Positions 35,691-48,657 of a DNA stretch of 64,000 nucleotides are shown here, in pieces (the first letter of the stretch is position 1; each line of letters opens with the position of its first letter). The position numbers were made by a program, and so were the translations under genes. Source of the stretch: Delphinus delphis. Lineage: Eukaryota > Chordata > Mammalia > Artiodactyla > Delphinidae. The notes beneath the pieces were generated by a model. The model saw only the letters and a list, made by a program, of their open reading frames with translations. It did no database searches and had not been told where the DNA came from. Location of the stretch: assembly GCF_949987515.2 (NCBI RefSeq), contig NC_082697.1, positions 23,257,730 through 23,321,729 on the forward strand, read 5' to 3'.

Positions 35691-35999
35691 GAATGTCATA
35701 CTGAACTGTACACTTAACAGTGGTTGAGATGGTAAATTTTACGTTATGTGTATTTTAACACAATTTAAAAAAGAGAGAGAGACCAGAAAATAAAAGTCAG
35801 GTTGGACTTTTGAGTCTGATGTGGCCTGTGGGGCATCCACAGGGGAGAGATGTCCAGGAGGCAGGTGGCCAGATGGATCTGGGGTTGGGGGGGAGGTCAG
35901 GGCTGGAGATGGACTTTGGTCCGTCCATCCAGTGGCAGCTGTGGGAGCAGATGATCTCAACTCCAGATTCACCTCTGTAACCCAGTTCTCTGCCTGCAG

Positions 36000-36151
36000 C
36001 CCCAGCAATCCCTCCTGGATGTGCTGGTCTGGAAGCTCAGTGGGCGGCGCCATGTGGCCTGGGCCCGGATCCCGCCCAGGATGTGCTGTTCTCTGTGGTG
36101 GAGGAGGAACGGGGCCGGGACTGTGGGAAGAGCCAGAATCTGCTGCTCACA
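36000..36151 (+). pseudogene. FER1L4: FER1L4 exon with 1-nt deletion
   Basis: Reads QQSLLDVLVWKLSGRRHVAW followed by ARIP, then the frame shifts near 36072-36075, where ATCCCGCCCAGGAT lacks one base relative to the expected IPAQD codons. The remainder in the other frame is DVLFSVVEEERGRDCGKSQN. It corresponds to the ferlin segment [20 protein letters not shown] of otoferlin. Splice sites are intact. Confidence 0.8.
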
Positions 36152-36254
36152 GTGAGGGGTCCCGGGGGCGAGGGTGCTGGGACTAGAATGGGCTGAGGCT
36201 CATAGGGCAGCACAGACATTGGGGTGGAGCGCAACAGAGGTCCCCAAACTATTT

Positions 36255-36385
36255 ATTTATTTGTTTATAATGTTTGGCCACGCCATGCTGCATGCGGGAT
36301 CTTAGTTCCCTGACCAGGGATTGAACCCGTGCCCTCAGCAGTGAAAGTGTGGAGTCCTAACCACTGGACTGCCAGAGAATTCCCT
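36255..36385 (-). mobile_element. Very short CHR-type SINE with 11 bp TSD
   Basis: CCAAACTATTT at 36244-36254 and 36386-36396. Confidence 0.88.
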
Positions 36386-36399
36386 CCAAACTATTTTTT

Positions 36400-37107
36400 T
36401 AAATTAAGTTTCTGGTCAAAAAGTTTTAAAATTTTATTCAATTAAAAAATGTTTTAATTAAAATTTTTTTAACTTTTAAAATTATTATTTTTTAAAGTGT
36501 ACCAAACTCTTTTTAATTATCCAAAGTGCCAAAAGGAGATTGTGCCTTTACCCAGGTGAGCTTTGACGTGAGATAAACCCCAAATATTGTCATCTCTGGG
36601 CCTGAACTGGCCCTTTTGCCGACTAGGCTCTGACAGATGAGCAGGGCTATGAAAATGGGAGTGTGACTAATTAGTTCCTTATAAGTACAGCTGATTTGGA
36701 GGCAAAAGATTTGTAAATGAGGTGTCCCTGGGAGAGACACCAGCAGGGTTCCCTAGTGGTGAGAAGCTGTGACCACAGGGGTAAGGGACGGGGAATCTAA
36801 ATGTGCTGGGGATGAGGGGACAGATGGCTGAGGGTGGGGTAGGGAGAGCAAGCTCAGAGCATAGTTTTGGGGTCTGGGGTCTAGGCTATAGGACGTGACA
36901 GTGTTGGGGCAGGAGGGATAGGGAATGAGAGGGAGTTTAAGGGTGATGGGGCATTGGATGGAGGGCATGAGGAGGGTGGGGTACAAGGAGTACTCTTTGG
37001 ATTAAGGATCTGGTGATGCAGAGAGTAGGGGCCTGCCTTGGAGGAGCAAGATGGTTGGCCTAGCTGGGGTAATAAGAGGTGGTCCCTAACATGCTTCCTC
37101 CCCGCAG
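36400..37107. other. FER1L4 intron, G-rich
   Basis: AT-rich to 36500, then G-rich on the plus strand (36780-37030, 'ggggtctggggtctaggcta'). No element identified. Confidence 0.4.
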
Positions 37108-38196
<1,089 letters not shown>

Positions 38197-38643
38197 GTCA
38201 GAGTGCTGTGGTTTAGCTGGACACACCGTGGATCGCTTCTGCTATTTGTTTAGGTCATCCAGCTCCAGGGATGTGGGCATGTCCCAGGGTTACCCCTCCA
38301 ACTCCCTTACCCCCAGAGAATGCAGGCTGCAGGTCTGTCCTGGGACTGCCTCATTGGACCTCCTGACTCCAGGTAACACTTGAAGTAGACCTACCCTAGC
38401 TTCACCTTGCCAGGCCTCCAACCCCAGAGAACCCAAGCCCGGGTTGACCCTCATGCCTCAGACACCCATCCTCCTTCCTGTACATGGCTGTTTCCTGAGA
38501 CACCCCCCTCCCATCAATCCAGCCTTGCCAGGTTCCTCTGGTTTTATATTTCACCAGCAGTCCTCCATTTCTTTTCCCCGAGCCCAGGCTTTCCCTCCTT
38601 TGGCCTGACTCCTCTTTGACCTCTGATCTCTTGCTCCCTTCAG

Positions 38644-39016
38644 CCCTCAGTGCCTAGTGATGTGGAGCCCCAGGACCTGACCGCCCTGGTTGAGCCCCTC
38701 TCCGTCCGCCTATCCCTGCCACCGCACGTGCGCCCGCTGCTTAGGGAGTTCCGTGTTGAGGTAGCACCAGGCACTCACATCCTCCTCCCTTCCCTACACC
38801 CGGGTGTCCTTCAGTCAGGTACAGGCCCCTGAATCTCCCACTTCCCAACCCCAGGTACTGTTCTGGGGTCTGAGGGGCCTTGGCCGTGTGCATCTGTTTG
38901 AGGTGGAGCAGCCCCAGGTTGTGCTGGAGGTGGCCGGTCGGCGAGTGGAGTCCGAGGTCCTGACCAGTTACCGTGAGAACCCCAATTTCACTGAGCTCGT
39001 CAGGCATCTGACAGTG
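38644..39016 (+). pseudogene. FER1L4: FER1L4 two intact exons downstream of C2D
   Basis: Exons 38644-38760 (SVPSDVEPQDLTALVEPLSV ... LLREFRVE) and 38855-39016 (VLFWGLRGLGRVHLFEVEQP ... NPNFTELVRHLTV). Both are multiples of three, open, and have good splice sites. They match the otoferlin [20 protein letters not shown] region. Confidence 0.85.
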
Positions 39017-39114
39017 GTGAGGACATGGGCTGGAGGCCGGAAGTCTGGGCTGAGAAATGAAAGAGGGCAGTGGGATGGTGAATTCCCGGCTGGTTATATT
39101 ACATTAACCCAGGG

Positions 39115-39330
39115 GTCACCAAATTTTCTATAAAGCGCCAAATAGTAAATATTTTAGGCTTTGTGGGCCATACAGTCTCAGTTGCAGTTACTCAACTCTG
39201 CCATCATAGCATGTAATCATCCATAGGCGACAAGGAAATGAATGAGTATGGCAGTTCCAATAAAACTTTATTTACAAAAACTGACAGCAGGCCAGATTTG
39301 GTTTACAGGCAATAATTGGCTGATCCCTGG
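39115..39330. mobile_element. hAT-like nonautonomous DNA element
   Basis: 'aatagtaaatattttaggct' and 'ccaataaaactttatttaca' through 'ggctgatccctgg' match a common mammalian MER element. The exact family is not certain. Confidence 0.55.
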
Positions 39331-39899
39331 ATTAATTCATGAACTGGTTGTGCTCTGTTGGCTCTGTTGATTGAGTGGATTAGCCAAAAGTCATGAAGTG
39401 TGAGTCCAAAGGAATCTGAGACACCAGGGGCCATGAAGACAAATACATTCTTTGTTTAATTTGTAATTACTGTACTCTAGTATGGGCTTTGGAGTCAAAT
39501 TCTGGCAATGTCACTTAGGAGCCTGTCAAATCACTTGTCTGATTTGAGCTTTAGTTTTTCTGTTTGTTTGTTTAAAAAAGGGACGAAGGGTGCTATAAGG
39601 AGCCAATGAAAGAAAGGATCTTGGTGAAAGGGCTTTGTAAACTGAAGAGTGCTGTGCGGGGGCAGGCGGGGACTGGGACAAAGGACAGTGGCTCCCGACT
39701 GCAAGGGGGAGCACAGCAACAGCAACAACAAAACGCAACACTATGTCATGACTCTGTTTCACATGCAGCAGTTTTCAGTTTGAAAACTTCATTGTGCTAT
39801 AAGATGATGAAACTGAAAGCACTTTGCTCGCTGAACTTCTAGGGGGTGTTCCTCTCATTTCCCATTTCATAGTGCAAGTTGAGGAAAACACCCTTCTCT

Positions 39900-41030
39900 C
39901 CACTGTGCACCTGAAAAGAATGTGAATGCTTCGTTGTTGGGTGGAATGTTCTATATCAGATACCAGTCAGGTCAAGTTGGGTTGATAGTATTATTCAAGC
40001 TTTCCTAAAAAAAGCCTCCTTGGGAATTTTATGCCTAGTTGTTCTATCCATTATTGAGAATATGGTATTGAAGTTTCCAACTTTTGTTGAATTGTTTCTC
40101 CCTTTATTTTTTTGTCTTTTATTTTTATTTTTTTTTTGCGGTACGCGGGCCTCTCACTGTTGTGGCCTCTCCCGTTGTGGAGCACAGGCTCAGCGGCCAT
40201 GGCTCACGGGCCAAGCCGCTCCGCGGCATGTGGGATCTTCCCGGACCGGGGCACGAACCCGTGTCCCCTGCATCAGCAGGCGGACTCTCAACCACTGCGC
40301 CACCAGGGAAGCCCTATTTTTTGGTCTTTTTTTACTTGTATTTTCAGTTTTTGTTGTTAGGTGCATATATATTTATAATTGTTATAACTTCCTATGAATC
40401 GATCTGTTTATCATTACAAAATGTCCTTGTTTGTCTCTAGTTTGTCTCTCTTTTTTGTCTTAAAGACTATTTGTCTGATAATATAGCTACTCTAGTTCTC
40501 TATGGTTAGTATTTGCATGGCATATGTTTCCCCATCCTTTTACCTTCAACCTATATGTATCTCACGAAAGAGCATCTCTTAAACAGCATGTAGTTGCGTC
40601 TTTTTTTTTAATCCGTTTGACAATCTCTGTCTTTGAACTGTTTAATACAGTCACATTTGATGTTATTATTGATATGGTTGGATTTACATTTGCCTCTTTG
40701 CTATTTGTTTTCTATAAGTCTCATATTTTTCGTTCTTCCTTTACTGCCTTCTTTTGTATTACATAGATATTTGTTAGTATACTGCTTTAATTCCTTAGTT
40801 GATATTTACTTAGTAGCTGCTCTAGGGATTACAGTATGCATACTGATTTTTCACAATCTATTTCAGATTAATACTCATTTAGTTCCAGTAAAATAGAAAT
40901 ACTTTTCTCCATTATAACTCCATTCATTCCTCCCCCCTTTTGTGCTGTAACTGTCACATATATGCAAAATAAAGCCAACAATACAGTATTATAACTGTTG
41001 TTCCTGCCCCCTGCTTAGGATCCATTGATA
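39900..41030 (-). mobile_element. Old antisense LINE-1 (ORF2 5' part)
   Basis: Same order as 50.3-50.9 kb of the full-length L1 ('gaatgttctatatcagatac', 'cttttaccttcaacctatat') but far more diverged. Interrupted by the SINE at 40128-40313. Confidence 0.75.
40128..40313 (-). mobile_element. Short CHR-type SINE
   Basis: Antisense CpG-rich copy 'gcggtacgcgggcctctcac' to 'gccaccagggaagccc', flanked by similar 'tattttttggtcttttt' tracts. Confidence 0.88.
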
Positions 41031-41399
41031 GATATAGAATTTCTGGATTAAAGAGCATACGTAGTTTTATGGTTCTAAATCTATATTAGCAAACTGAGCA
41101 TTGGTCCTTTACATAATGATAATAACAACAACAACCTCATATTTCTGATGGCGCTTTGTAGGTTCCAAAGAATTTTTGTACTGTTATATCATTTGATACA
41201 ATAGTCTTTCCAGTCCAGGATTGTGTCCCCTTTTTAGCTGGGAAATGGGTTCAGAAAGCAATGACTCACCAGAGATGACTCAGTGAGGCTGTGGGCTTTG
41301 AATGCGTATTTAGCTACACTGTTTTCTCATCTATCTCTGCTGCTGCCTCTCCTCCCTCCACAGTCTGCAGAGACACAGGTCCTCTCTCTCTACCCCCAG

Positions 41400-42013
41400 G
41401 ACTTGCCAGAGCAGCCTTATCTGCAGCCCCCCTCAGCATCCTGGTGATTGAGCGCTGGGCCTTTGGCCGCACTGTGCTCGTGGGTTCCCACATTGTCCCC
41501 CATGTGCTGAGAGTCACACTCTGGAGTCAGGAGGATCCCCCTGAGGGGGAAGGAGAGGAGGAGACAGGGGACCTGGTGCCCAAGGTACCTCAAGGTAGGG
41601 GGCTTTCCCCTTAGGGGCCACCAGACAGAAGTCCATCTGGTTCCTGGCTGAGATGGCTCCAGGGGACCCTCCAGTGGAGCACTGAGTCTGGCTTCTACTT
41701 ACCTGACCTCCTGGTGTCTTTTATCCCCTCTCAGAACAGAGGTCCCGGGATCCCTTCTTGGCTGAAGTGGGGATACTCAGGTGGCTCCTAAAGGTGATGG
41801 AGTATGGGGGATGGGTGGAGAAGGGACTGGCGGGGCTTGGGGTGGTGCTAGGTTAGAGGTGCTGAGTTCTTGCTCCCTCAGGCTCCTCTGAAGAAGCTCC
41901 CTCTGGGAGGCCTCCTGAATCAAGGCCCAGAGCTGGAGGAGGACATCCCAGATCCTGAAGAGCTCGACTGGTGGTCCAAGTACTATGCATCTCTGCAGGA
42001 GCTCCAGGGGCAG
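41400..42013 (+). pseudogene. FER1L4: FER1L4 three exons (C2-like segment and acidic linker), one frameshift
   Basis: Exons 41400-41594 (DLPEQPYLQPP / LSILVIERWAFGRTVLVGSH), 41735-41793 (SRDPFLAEVGILRWLLK) and 41882-42013 (LKKLPLGGLLNQGPELEEDI ... WWSKYYASLQELQGQ). A run of six C at 41427-41432 appears to need seven to keep PPLSIL in frame, so this is a one-base deletion in a homopolymer and could be an assembly error. The other two exons are open. Confidence 0.8.
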
Positions 42014-42192
42014 GTGGGAGCAGAGCAGGCTTCTGCGGGTTGAGGGGCTGGAGACAGAGGAGGGTAAATGGTAAGAAGAAGGATCTCATCAAACATGGAG
42101 CTCTACAGTTTTTCAGAACTCTTTGTTACAGCCATCTTTTCTCATCTTCACAACAATTTGAGAAGCTGGGGATTATTTACTCCATTATCTAG

Positions 42193-42830
42193 AGCTGTCT
42201 TGTCCAACAGAAATATCGTGTGAGCCACATATGTCATTTTAACTTTTGTAGTAGCCACATTAAAAAAAAGTAAAAGGAAACAGATGAAAATGATTTTAAT
42301 AATATATTTTATTTAACCTAGTATATCTATAGTATCATTTCAAGAAGTAACCATTATAAACAATTAATAGTGAGATTTTTTTAATTAATAGATTTATTTT
42401 ATTTATTTATTTATGGCTGTGTTGGGTCTTTGTTGCTGTGCGTGGGCTTTCTCTAGTTGTGGTGAGTGGGGGCTATTCTTTGTTGCGGTACGAGGGCTTC
42501 TCATTGCGGTGGCTTCTCTTGCTGTGCAGCATAGGCTCTAGAGCGCAGGCTCAGTAGTTGTGGTGCACAGGCTTAGTTGCTCCGCGGCATGTGGGGTCTT
42601 CCCGGACCAGGACTCGAACCCGTGTCCCCTGCATTGGCAGGTGAATTCTTAACCACTGTGCCCCCAGGGAAAGCTCAATAATGAGATATTTTATAATCTT
42701 ATTTTATACTAGTCTTTAAAATCTGGTGTGTAGTTTATGCTTCCAGCACATCTCAGTTTGGACCAGATGCATTTCAAGTGCTCAACAGCCACATGTACCT
42801 GGTGGTTACATATCAGGACTATATGATAAA
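42193..42830. mobile_element. hAT-like MER DNA element split by a SINE
   Basis: Starts 'agctgtcttgtccaacagaa' and ends 'ttcaagtgctcaacagccac'-type sequence, a Charlie/MER5-like design. Interrupted at about 42380-42676. Confidence 0.6.
42380..42676 (-). mobile_element. Long CHR-type SINE
   Basis: Antisense copy with 'ataatgagatatttt'-like flanks. Confidence 0.85.
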
Positions 42831-42965
42831 CTAAGGCTTTGAAAATGCAAGTGGCTTACCCAGCTGGAACTTGAGCTAAAGTTTTCCAACTCCCTATCCT
42901 GGAAAAGGGGTAGATTAAGGAGGTAAAGGGTAGGGAAGAATCTTTGACCTGCGCTTTGATTTCAG

Positions 42966-43634
42966 ACCAACTTTGATGAGGATGAAATGGATGATGTTGG
43001 GGATTCAGGTAAGAGATTGGCTTTCTTGTTTTTCCTCTTTGTGTCTCCCTCCCTCCCCCACACCAGTATTTCTAACGGGGCATTTCTGCTGTTCCCAGAT
43101 GGGGGCAATCTCCTTTCTGTGGATGGGGAAGCCCAAGACCAGGGTAAGGCTGAAGTCAAAGGCTCTGTGTCCCAGAAAAAAGCAATCGCCACTCTGAAGG
43201 TGACTGGGTGTTGCAAGAGGGGATTCTGCTCGGATTCTGGACGAGCTGTCACTGAGGCCCTCGCCTTTCAGATTTACAACAGCTCCCTGGAAGAAGAGTT
43301 TAACCACTTTGAAGACTGGCTGAATGTGTTTCCCCTGTATCGAGGGCAAGGAGGTCAGGATGGAGATGGAGAGGAAGAAGGGTCTGGAAACCTTGTGGGC
43401 AAGTTCAAGGTATGTTTCGGGAAGGAATGGGGGACCAGGGAGCACAAGTGGGGATGCAGGAAGAAGACTGTCTTACCAGTGTTTTTTCTGCTCCATATCC
43501 CCCCATCCCACTCAGGGCTCCTACCTCATTTACCCTGAATCAGAGGCAGTGTCCTTCTCTGATCCCCAGATCTCCAGGGGGATCCCACACAGAATCGGCC
43601 CATCAAGCTCCTAGTCAGAGTATATGTTGTAAAG
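42966..43634 (+). pseudogene. FER1L4: FER1L4 four exons up to the start of C2E, 2-nt insertion
   Basis: Exons 42966-43009 (TNFDEDEMDDVGDS), 43099-43199 (GGNLLSVDGEAQDQGKAEVK...), 43272-43409 (IYNSSLEEEFNHFEDWLNVF...) and 43516-43634. The last reads GSYLIYPESEAVSFSDPQIS RGIP, then CCACACAG replaces the expected CCACAG, so two bases have been added at about 43586-43589. The following RPIKLLVRVYVVK is out of frame and the read-through hits TAG. The next exon is nearly 13 kb away because of the full-length LINE-1. Confidence 0.85.
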
Positions 43635-43719
43635 GTGAGCAGCCATTGGCCTGGCACGCCTCTAACTCCGGCAAAGGTAATGTACACAAAACCTACAGAC
43701 TGAAGGGATCAGAGTCCAG

Positions 43720-45140
43720 CTTTTTCATTTTTCAGATGGGAAATCTTAGGCACAAACTTAAGAGACTTCACAGGGTTACACATCTTGCTCACGGCAGAAC
43801 CTGAATTTAGAGCTTAGATCCCCTAATTCCTTATTTGTAGTTCTAGTCTCATAGAATGGGGAGTATAATTCCAGGAAGGGCACAACTCTGTAAAGCTTTG
43901 TGATGGCCTGTCATCAAATACCTTTGTACAGGTCCTCCCATTGCTGCAGTTTTCATACAGTGCTCAACAGGGCCCTGCAGTTTCCTTAAAGGCATCTCAG
44001 GGAGTGAGAGGGGAATGAGTGGGTTGCTACCCCTTCACTCCCGGCACAGAGCAGATGCTGTACTTTTATCTAGTTTAAATATAGGCATTCTGACTAAGAC
44101 GTAATTTCAAGAAACATTCTGTGGCACTCTTCTACCATAATGTAAGCATCCTAGTGCATACATCAGAGAGTAGACATCATCTGGACCTTCTACTTCTAGC
44201 AACATTGCAGACCAGATGGTCTGAAATAAATTCTTGATATAATAGATCTAGAAATGCTAGATAAACAATCTTTTAAACAAATGCTAAGCTCATAAGAAAG
44301 GGAATTCCCAATGGGCCAAAATGAGAAAACAGCAGGAATCCCTGAACAAGCCCTGAAGTCAGATTCTCTTGAGAGGATTTGTCCATACCTGGACCCCAAG
44401 TCTTAGGTTCTAATATCTAATAGCCTATACAAGGTGGGAGACACAACCAAGACCCTTGCTCAAAGCAGCACCCAGGAAGGGCTCTACTCTCAGTGAAAGG
44501 TGGGCAAGAGGAAGCCCACCCACTGGGAAAGAAGCCTGTAAGGTAAATGGTCTATCTCAGCCTCTGTTCCAATTGGGGGAAATAGAAAAAATGTCTTCCC
44601 TGAGGATTTACTATTAGAGTTTTGCCCTCACATTGATTTAAGACTTGAATTTTTATTATCTGCTTAGTCCACAAAACTCAAAGTTGAGAGACTGGCTTAA
44701 AGTAGTCCCAAATCAGGCTTCACAGACTTCCCTAGATTTAGATAACCAAATTTGGGTTCACAGTCCCAAATTATAAAATATATAAGAAAACAATCTCAGG
44801 AAAATTTGTCAGAAAGACACAACACAAAAGAGAATTAGATCTCTAAGGGCTTTGGATGTTAGAATTTTCAAATATTAGAAATATAAAACAGCTTAAAATT
44901 ACTTCACAGTTTAAAACAGTTTAAAATGATTTCACACGCAGAGAACAAAAGGCTATAAAAATTGGGCAGATTTGAAAATAATAAAATAAAATTTCTAAAG
45001 ATGGAAGACCATTAAAAATCAAATCTTATTAAATGCCCATACATAGCAGAAGGGTTGAATAAACTGTGCTATGTCCGTACAACAGAGTACTATGCAGCTG
45101 TAAAATAAAATGAAGAAGATTTCTGTCAACTGATACGAAG
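43720..45140. other. FER1L4 intron: MIR scrap and old L1 3' sequence
   Basis: 43720-43840 resembles an antisense MIR. 44200-45130 is AT-rich, with L1-like 'gtactatgcagctgtaaaat' near 45090 in sense. No gene is seen. Confidence 0.45.
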
Positions 45141-45408
45141 TGTTTTTAGATTCCACATATAAGTGATATCATATGGTATCTGTCTTTCTCTTTCTGACTT
45201 ATTTCACTTAGTATGATAATCTCTAGGTCCATCCATGTTGCTGCAAATAGCATTATTTCATTTTTTTATGGCTGAGTATTATTCCATTGTATATATGTAC
45301 CACATCTTCTTTATCCATTCATCTGTCGATGGGCATTTAGGTTGCTTCCATGTCTTGGCTATCATGAGTAGTGCTGCTATGAACATAGGGGTGCATGTAT
45401 CTTTTTTT

Positions 45409-45558
45409 GGTTATATTTTATTTATTTATTTACTTGTTATTATTTTTTTGGCTGCACTGTGCGACATGCAGGATCTTATTTCCCTGACCAGGGATCGAAC
45501 CTGTACCCCCTACAGTGGAAGCGCAGAGTCCTAGCCACCGGACCACCAGGGAATTCCC
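45409..45558 (-). mobile_element. Very short CHR-type SINE
   Basis: Antisense; 'tgtatctttttt' on both sides. Confidence 0.85.
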
Positions 45559-45574
45559 TGTATCTTTTTTTAAA

Positions 45575-45859
45575 ATTTTTATTTATTTTATTTTTTGCTG
45601 CATTGGGTCTTCGTTGCTGCGCGTGGGCTTTCTCTAGTTGTGGCAAGTGGGGGCTACTCTTTGTTGCGGTGCACAGGATTCTCATTGTGGTGGCTTCTCT
45701 TGTTGTCGAGCACAGGCTCTAGGTGTACAGGCTCAGTAGTTGTGGCACATGGGCTTAGTTGCTCCACAGCATGTGGGATCTTCCCGGACCAGAGCTTGAA
45801 CCCGTGTCCCCTGCATTGGCAGGCAGATTCTTAACCACTGTGCCACCAGGGAAGCCCTC
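45575..45859 (-). mobile_element. Long CHR-type SINE
   Basis: Antisense, from 'gctgcattgggtcttcgttg' to 'gccaccagggaagccc'. Confidence 0.88.
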
Positions 45860-45977
45860 CCTGTATGTTTCTGAATTATAGTTTTTTCAGGATATATGCC
45901 CAGGAGTGGGATTGCTGGATCATACGGCAACTCTATTTTTAGTGTTTTGAGGAATCTTCATACTGTTAAAAACACCT

Positions 45978-46293
45978 TTTAGGACTTCCATGGTGGCACA
46001 GTGGTTAAGAATCCACCTGCCAATGCAGGGGAGACGGGTTTGAGCCCTGGTCCGGGAAGATCCCACATGCCGCAGAGCAGCTAAGCCTGTGCGCCACAAC
46101 TACTGAGCTCATATGCCACAGCTACTGAAGCCCACGTGCCTAGAGCCCGTGCTCTGCCACAAGAGAAGCCACCACAATGAGAAGCCCACGCACCACAACG
46201 AAGAGTAGCTCCTGCTTGCCGCAACTAGAGAAAGTCCGTGCACAGCAATGAAGACCCAATGCAGCCAAAAATAAAATATAAATAAGTAAATAA
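45978..46293 (+). mobile_element. Long CHR-type SINE that hosts the full-length LINE-1
   Basis: Complete sense copy; its A-rich tail 'ataaataagtaaataaattt' is cut by the LINE-1 and resumes at about 53885. The SINE's own flanks ('aacacctttt' / 'aaaaccttttaaatg') now lie 8 kb apart. Confidence 0.88.
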
Positions 46294-47011
46294 ATTTTTT
46301 TTTTCATTTTAACATCTTTATTGGAGTATAATTGCTTTACAATGGTATGTTAGTTTCAGCTTCACAACAAAATGAATCAGTTATTGTATACATATGTTCC
46401 CATATCTCTTCCCGCTTGTGTCTCCCTCCCTTCCACCCTCCCTATCCCAGCCCTCCAGGCGGTCACAAAGCACCGAGCTGATCTCCCTGTGCTATGCGGC
46501 TGCTTCCCGCTAGCTATCTACCTTACGTTTGGTAGTGTATATATGTCCATGCCTCTCTCTCGCTTTGTCACAGTTTACCCTTCCCCCTCCCCATATCCTC
46601 AAGTCCATTCTCTAGTAAGTCTGTGTCTTTATTCCTGTTTCACCCCTAGGTTCTTCATGACATTTTTTCCCCTTAAATTCCATATATGTGTGTCAGCATA
46701 CGGTATTTGTCTCTCTCTTTCTGACTTACTTCACTCTGTATGACAGACTCTAGGTCTATCCACCTCATTACAAATAGCTCAATTTCGTTTCTTTTTATGG
46801 CTGAGTAATATTCCATTGTATATATGTGCCACATCTTCTTTATCCATTCATCCAATGATGGACACTTAGGTTGTTTCCATCTCTGGGCTATTGTAAATAG
46901 AGCTGCAATGAACATTTTGGTACATGATTCTTTTTGAATTATGGTTTTCTCAGGGTATATGCCTAGTAGTGGGATTGCTGGGTCATATGGTAGTTCTATT
47001 TGTAGTTTTTT

Positions 47012-47217
47012 TTAAAATTTTTTTTGCGGTACGCGGGCCTCTCACTGCTGTGGTCTCTCCCGTTGCGGAGCACAGGCTCCGGACGCGCAGGCTGAGCGGC
47101 CATGGCTCACGGGCCCAGCCGCTCCGCGGCATGTGGGATCTTCCCAGACCGGGGCACAAACTCGTGTCCCCTGCATCGGCAGTCGGACTCTTAACCACTG
47201 CACCACCAGGGAAGCCC
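47012..47217 (-). mobile_element. Short CHR-type SINE inside the LINE-1 3' UTR
   Basis: CTATTTGTAGTTTTTT at 46996-47011 and 47217-47232. Confidence 0.93.
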
Positions 47218-48452
47218 TATTTGTAGTTTTTTAATAAACCTCCATACTGTTCTCCACAGTGGCTGTATCTATTTACATTCCCACCAACAGTGTAAGAGGG
47301 TTCCCTTTTCTCCACACCCTCTCCAGCATTTATTGTTTCTAGATTTTTTGATGATGGCCATTCTGACTGGTGTGAGATGATATCTCATTGTAGTTTTGAT
47401 TTGCATTTCTCTAATGATTAGTGATGTTGAGCATTGTTTCATGTGTTTGTTGGCAATCTGTATATCTTCTTTGGAGAAATGTCAATTTAGGTCTTCTGCC
47501 CATTTTTGGATTGGGTTGTTTGTTTTTTTGTTATTAAGCTGCATGAGCTACTTATAAATTTTGGAGATTAATCCTTTGTCAGTTGCTTCATTTGCAAATA
47601 TTTCCTCCCATTCTGAGGGTTGTCTTTTGGTCTTGTTTATGGTTTCCTTTGCTGTGCAAAAGCTTTTAAGTTTCATTAGGTCCCATTTGTTTATTTTTGT
47701 TTTTATTTCCATTTCTCTAGGAGGTGGGTCAAAAAGGACCTTGCTGTGATTTATCTCACAGAGTGTCCTGCCTATCTTTTCCTCTAAGAGTTTGATAGTT
47801 TCTGGCCTTACATTTAGGTCTTTAATCCATTTTGAGCTTATTTTTGTGTATGGTGTTAGGGAGTGATCTAGTCTCATACTTTTACATGTAGCTGTCCAGT
47901 TTTCCCAGCACCACTTATTGAAGAGGCTGTCCTTTCTCCACTGTACATTCCTGCCTCCTTTATCAAAGATAAGGTGACCATATGTGCGTGGATTTATCTC
48001 TGGGCTTTCTATCCTGTTCCATTGATCTATATTTCTGTTTTTGTGCCAGTACCATACTGTCTTGATTACTGTAGCTTTGTAGTACAGTCTGAAGTCAGGA
48101 AGCCTGATTCCTCCAGCTCTGTTTTTCGTTCTCAAGATTGCTTTGGCTATTTGGGGTCTTTTGTGTTTCCATACAAATTGTGAAATTTTTTCTTCTAGTT
48201 CTGTGAAAAATGCCAGTGGTAGTTTGATAGGGATTGCATTGAATCTGTAGACTGCTTTGGGTAGTATAGGCATTTTCACAATGTTGATTCTTCCAATCCA
48301 AGAACATGGTATATCTCTCCATCTATTTGTATCATATTTAATTTCTTTCATCAGTGTCTTATAATTTTCTGCATACAGGTCTTTTGTCTCCTTAGGTAGG
48401 TTTATTCCTAGATATTTTATTCTGTTGCAATGGTAAATGGGAGTGTTTTCTT

Positions 48453-48657
48453 TTTTTTTTTTTTTGCGGTACATGGGCCTCTCACTGTTGTGGCCTCTCC
48501 TGTTGCAGAGCACATGCTCCGGACGCGCAGGCTCAGCAGCCATGGCTCACGGGCCCAGCCTCTCCGCGGCATGTGGGATCTTCCCGGACCGGGGCACGAA
48601 CCCGTGTCTCCTGCATCGGCAGGCGGACTGTCAACCACTGCGCCACCAGGGAAGCCC
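48453..48657 (-). mobile_element. Short CHR-type SINE inside LINE-1 ORF2
   Basis: TGGGAGTGTTTTCTT at 48438-48452 and 48658-48672. It breaks ORF2 between the RT and C-terminal parts. Confidence 0.94.

Larger units (their letters stand above)
34990..35775 (+). mobile_element. L1M 3' UTR, sense, with two later insertions
   Basis: 'gccagtcacaaaaggacaaa' through 'gaactgtacacttaacagtg' and 'ttacgttatgtgtattttaa' follow the well-known L1MA/L1MB 3' end. It is interrupted at about 35160-35455 and 35524-35690. Confidence 0.7.
45145..45970 (-). mobile_element. LINE-1 3' UTR fragment, antisense, with two SINEs
   Basis: 'gattccacatataagtgata' to 'atgcccaggagtgggattgc', with SINEs at 45409-45558 and 45575-45859. 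Confidence 0.85.

Noticed and set aside
41291..41614. A 107-codon open frame as a possible separate small gene
   Set aside because: It is the frame-shifted reading of a FER1L4 exon (LSILVIERWAFGRTVLVGSH) plus intron.
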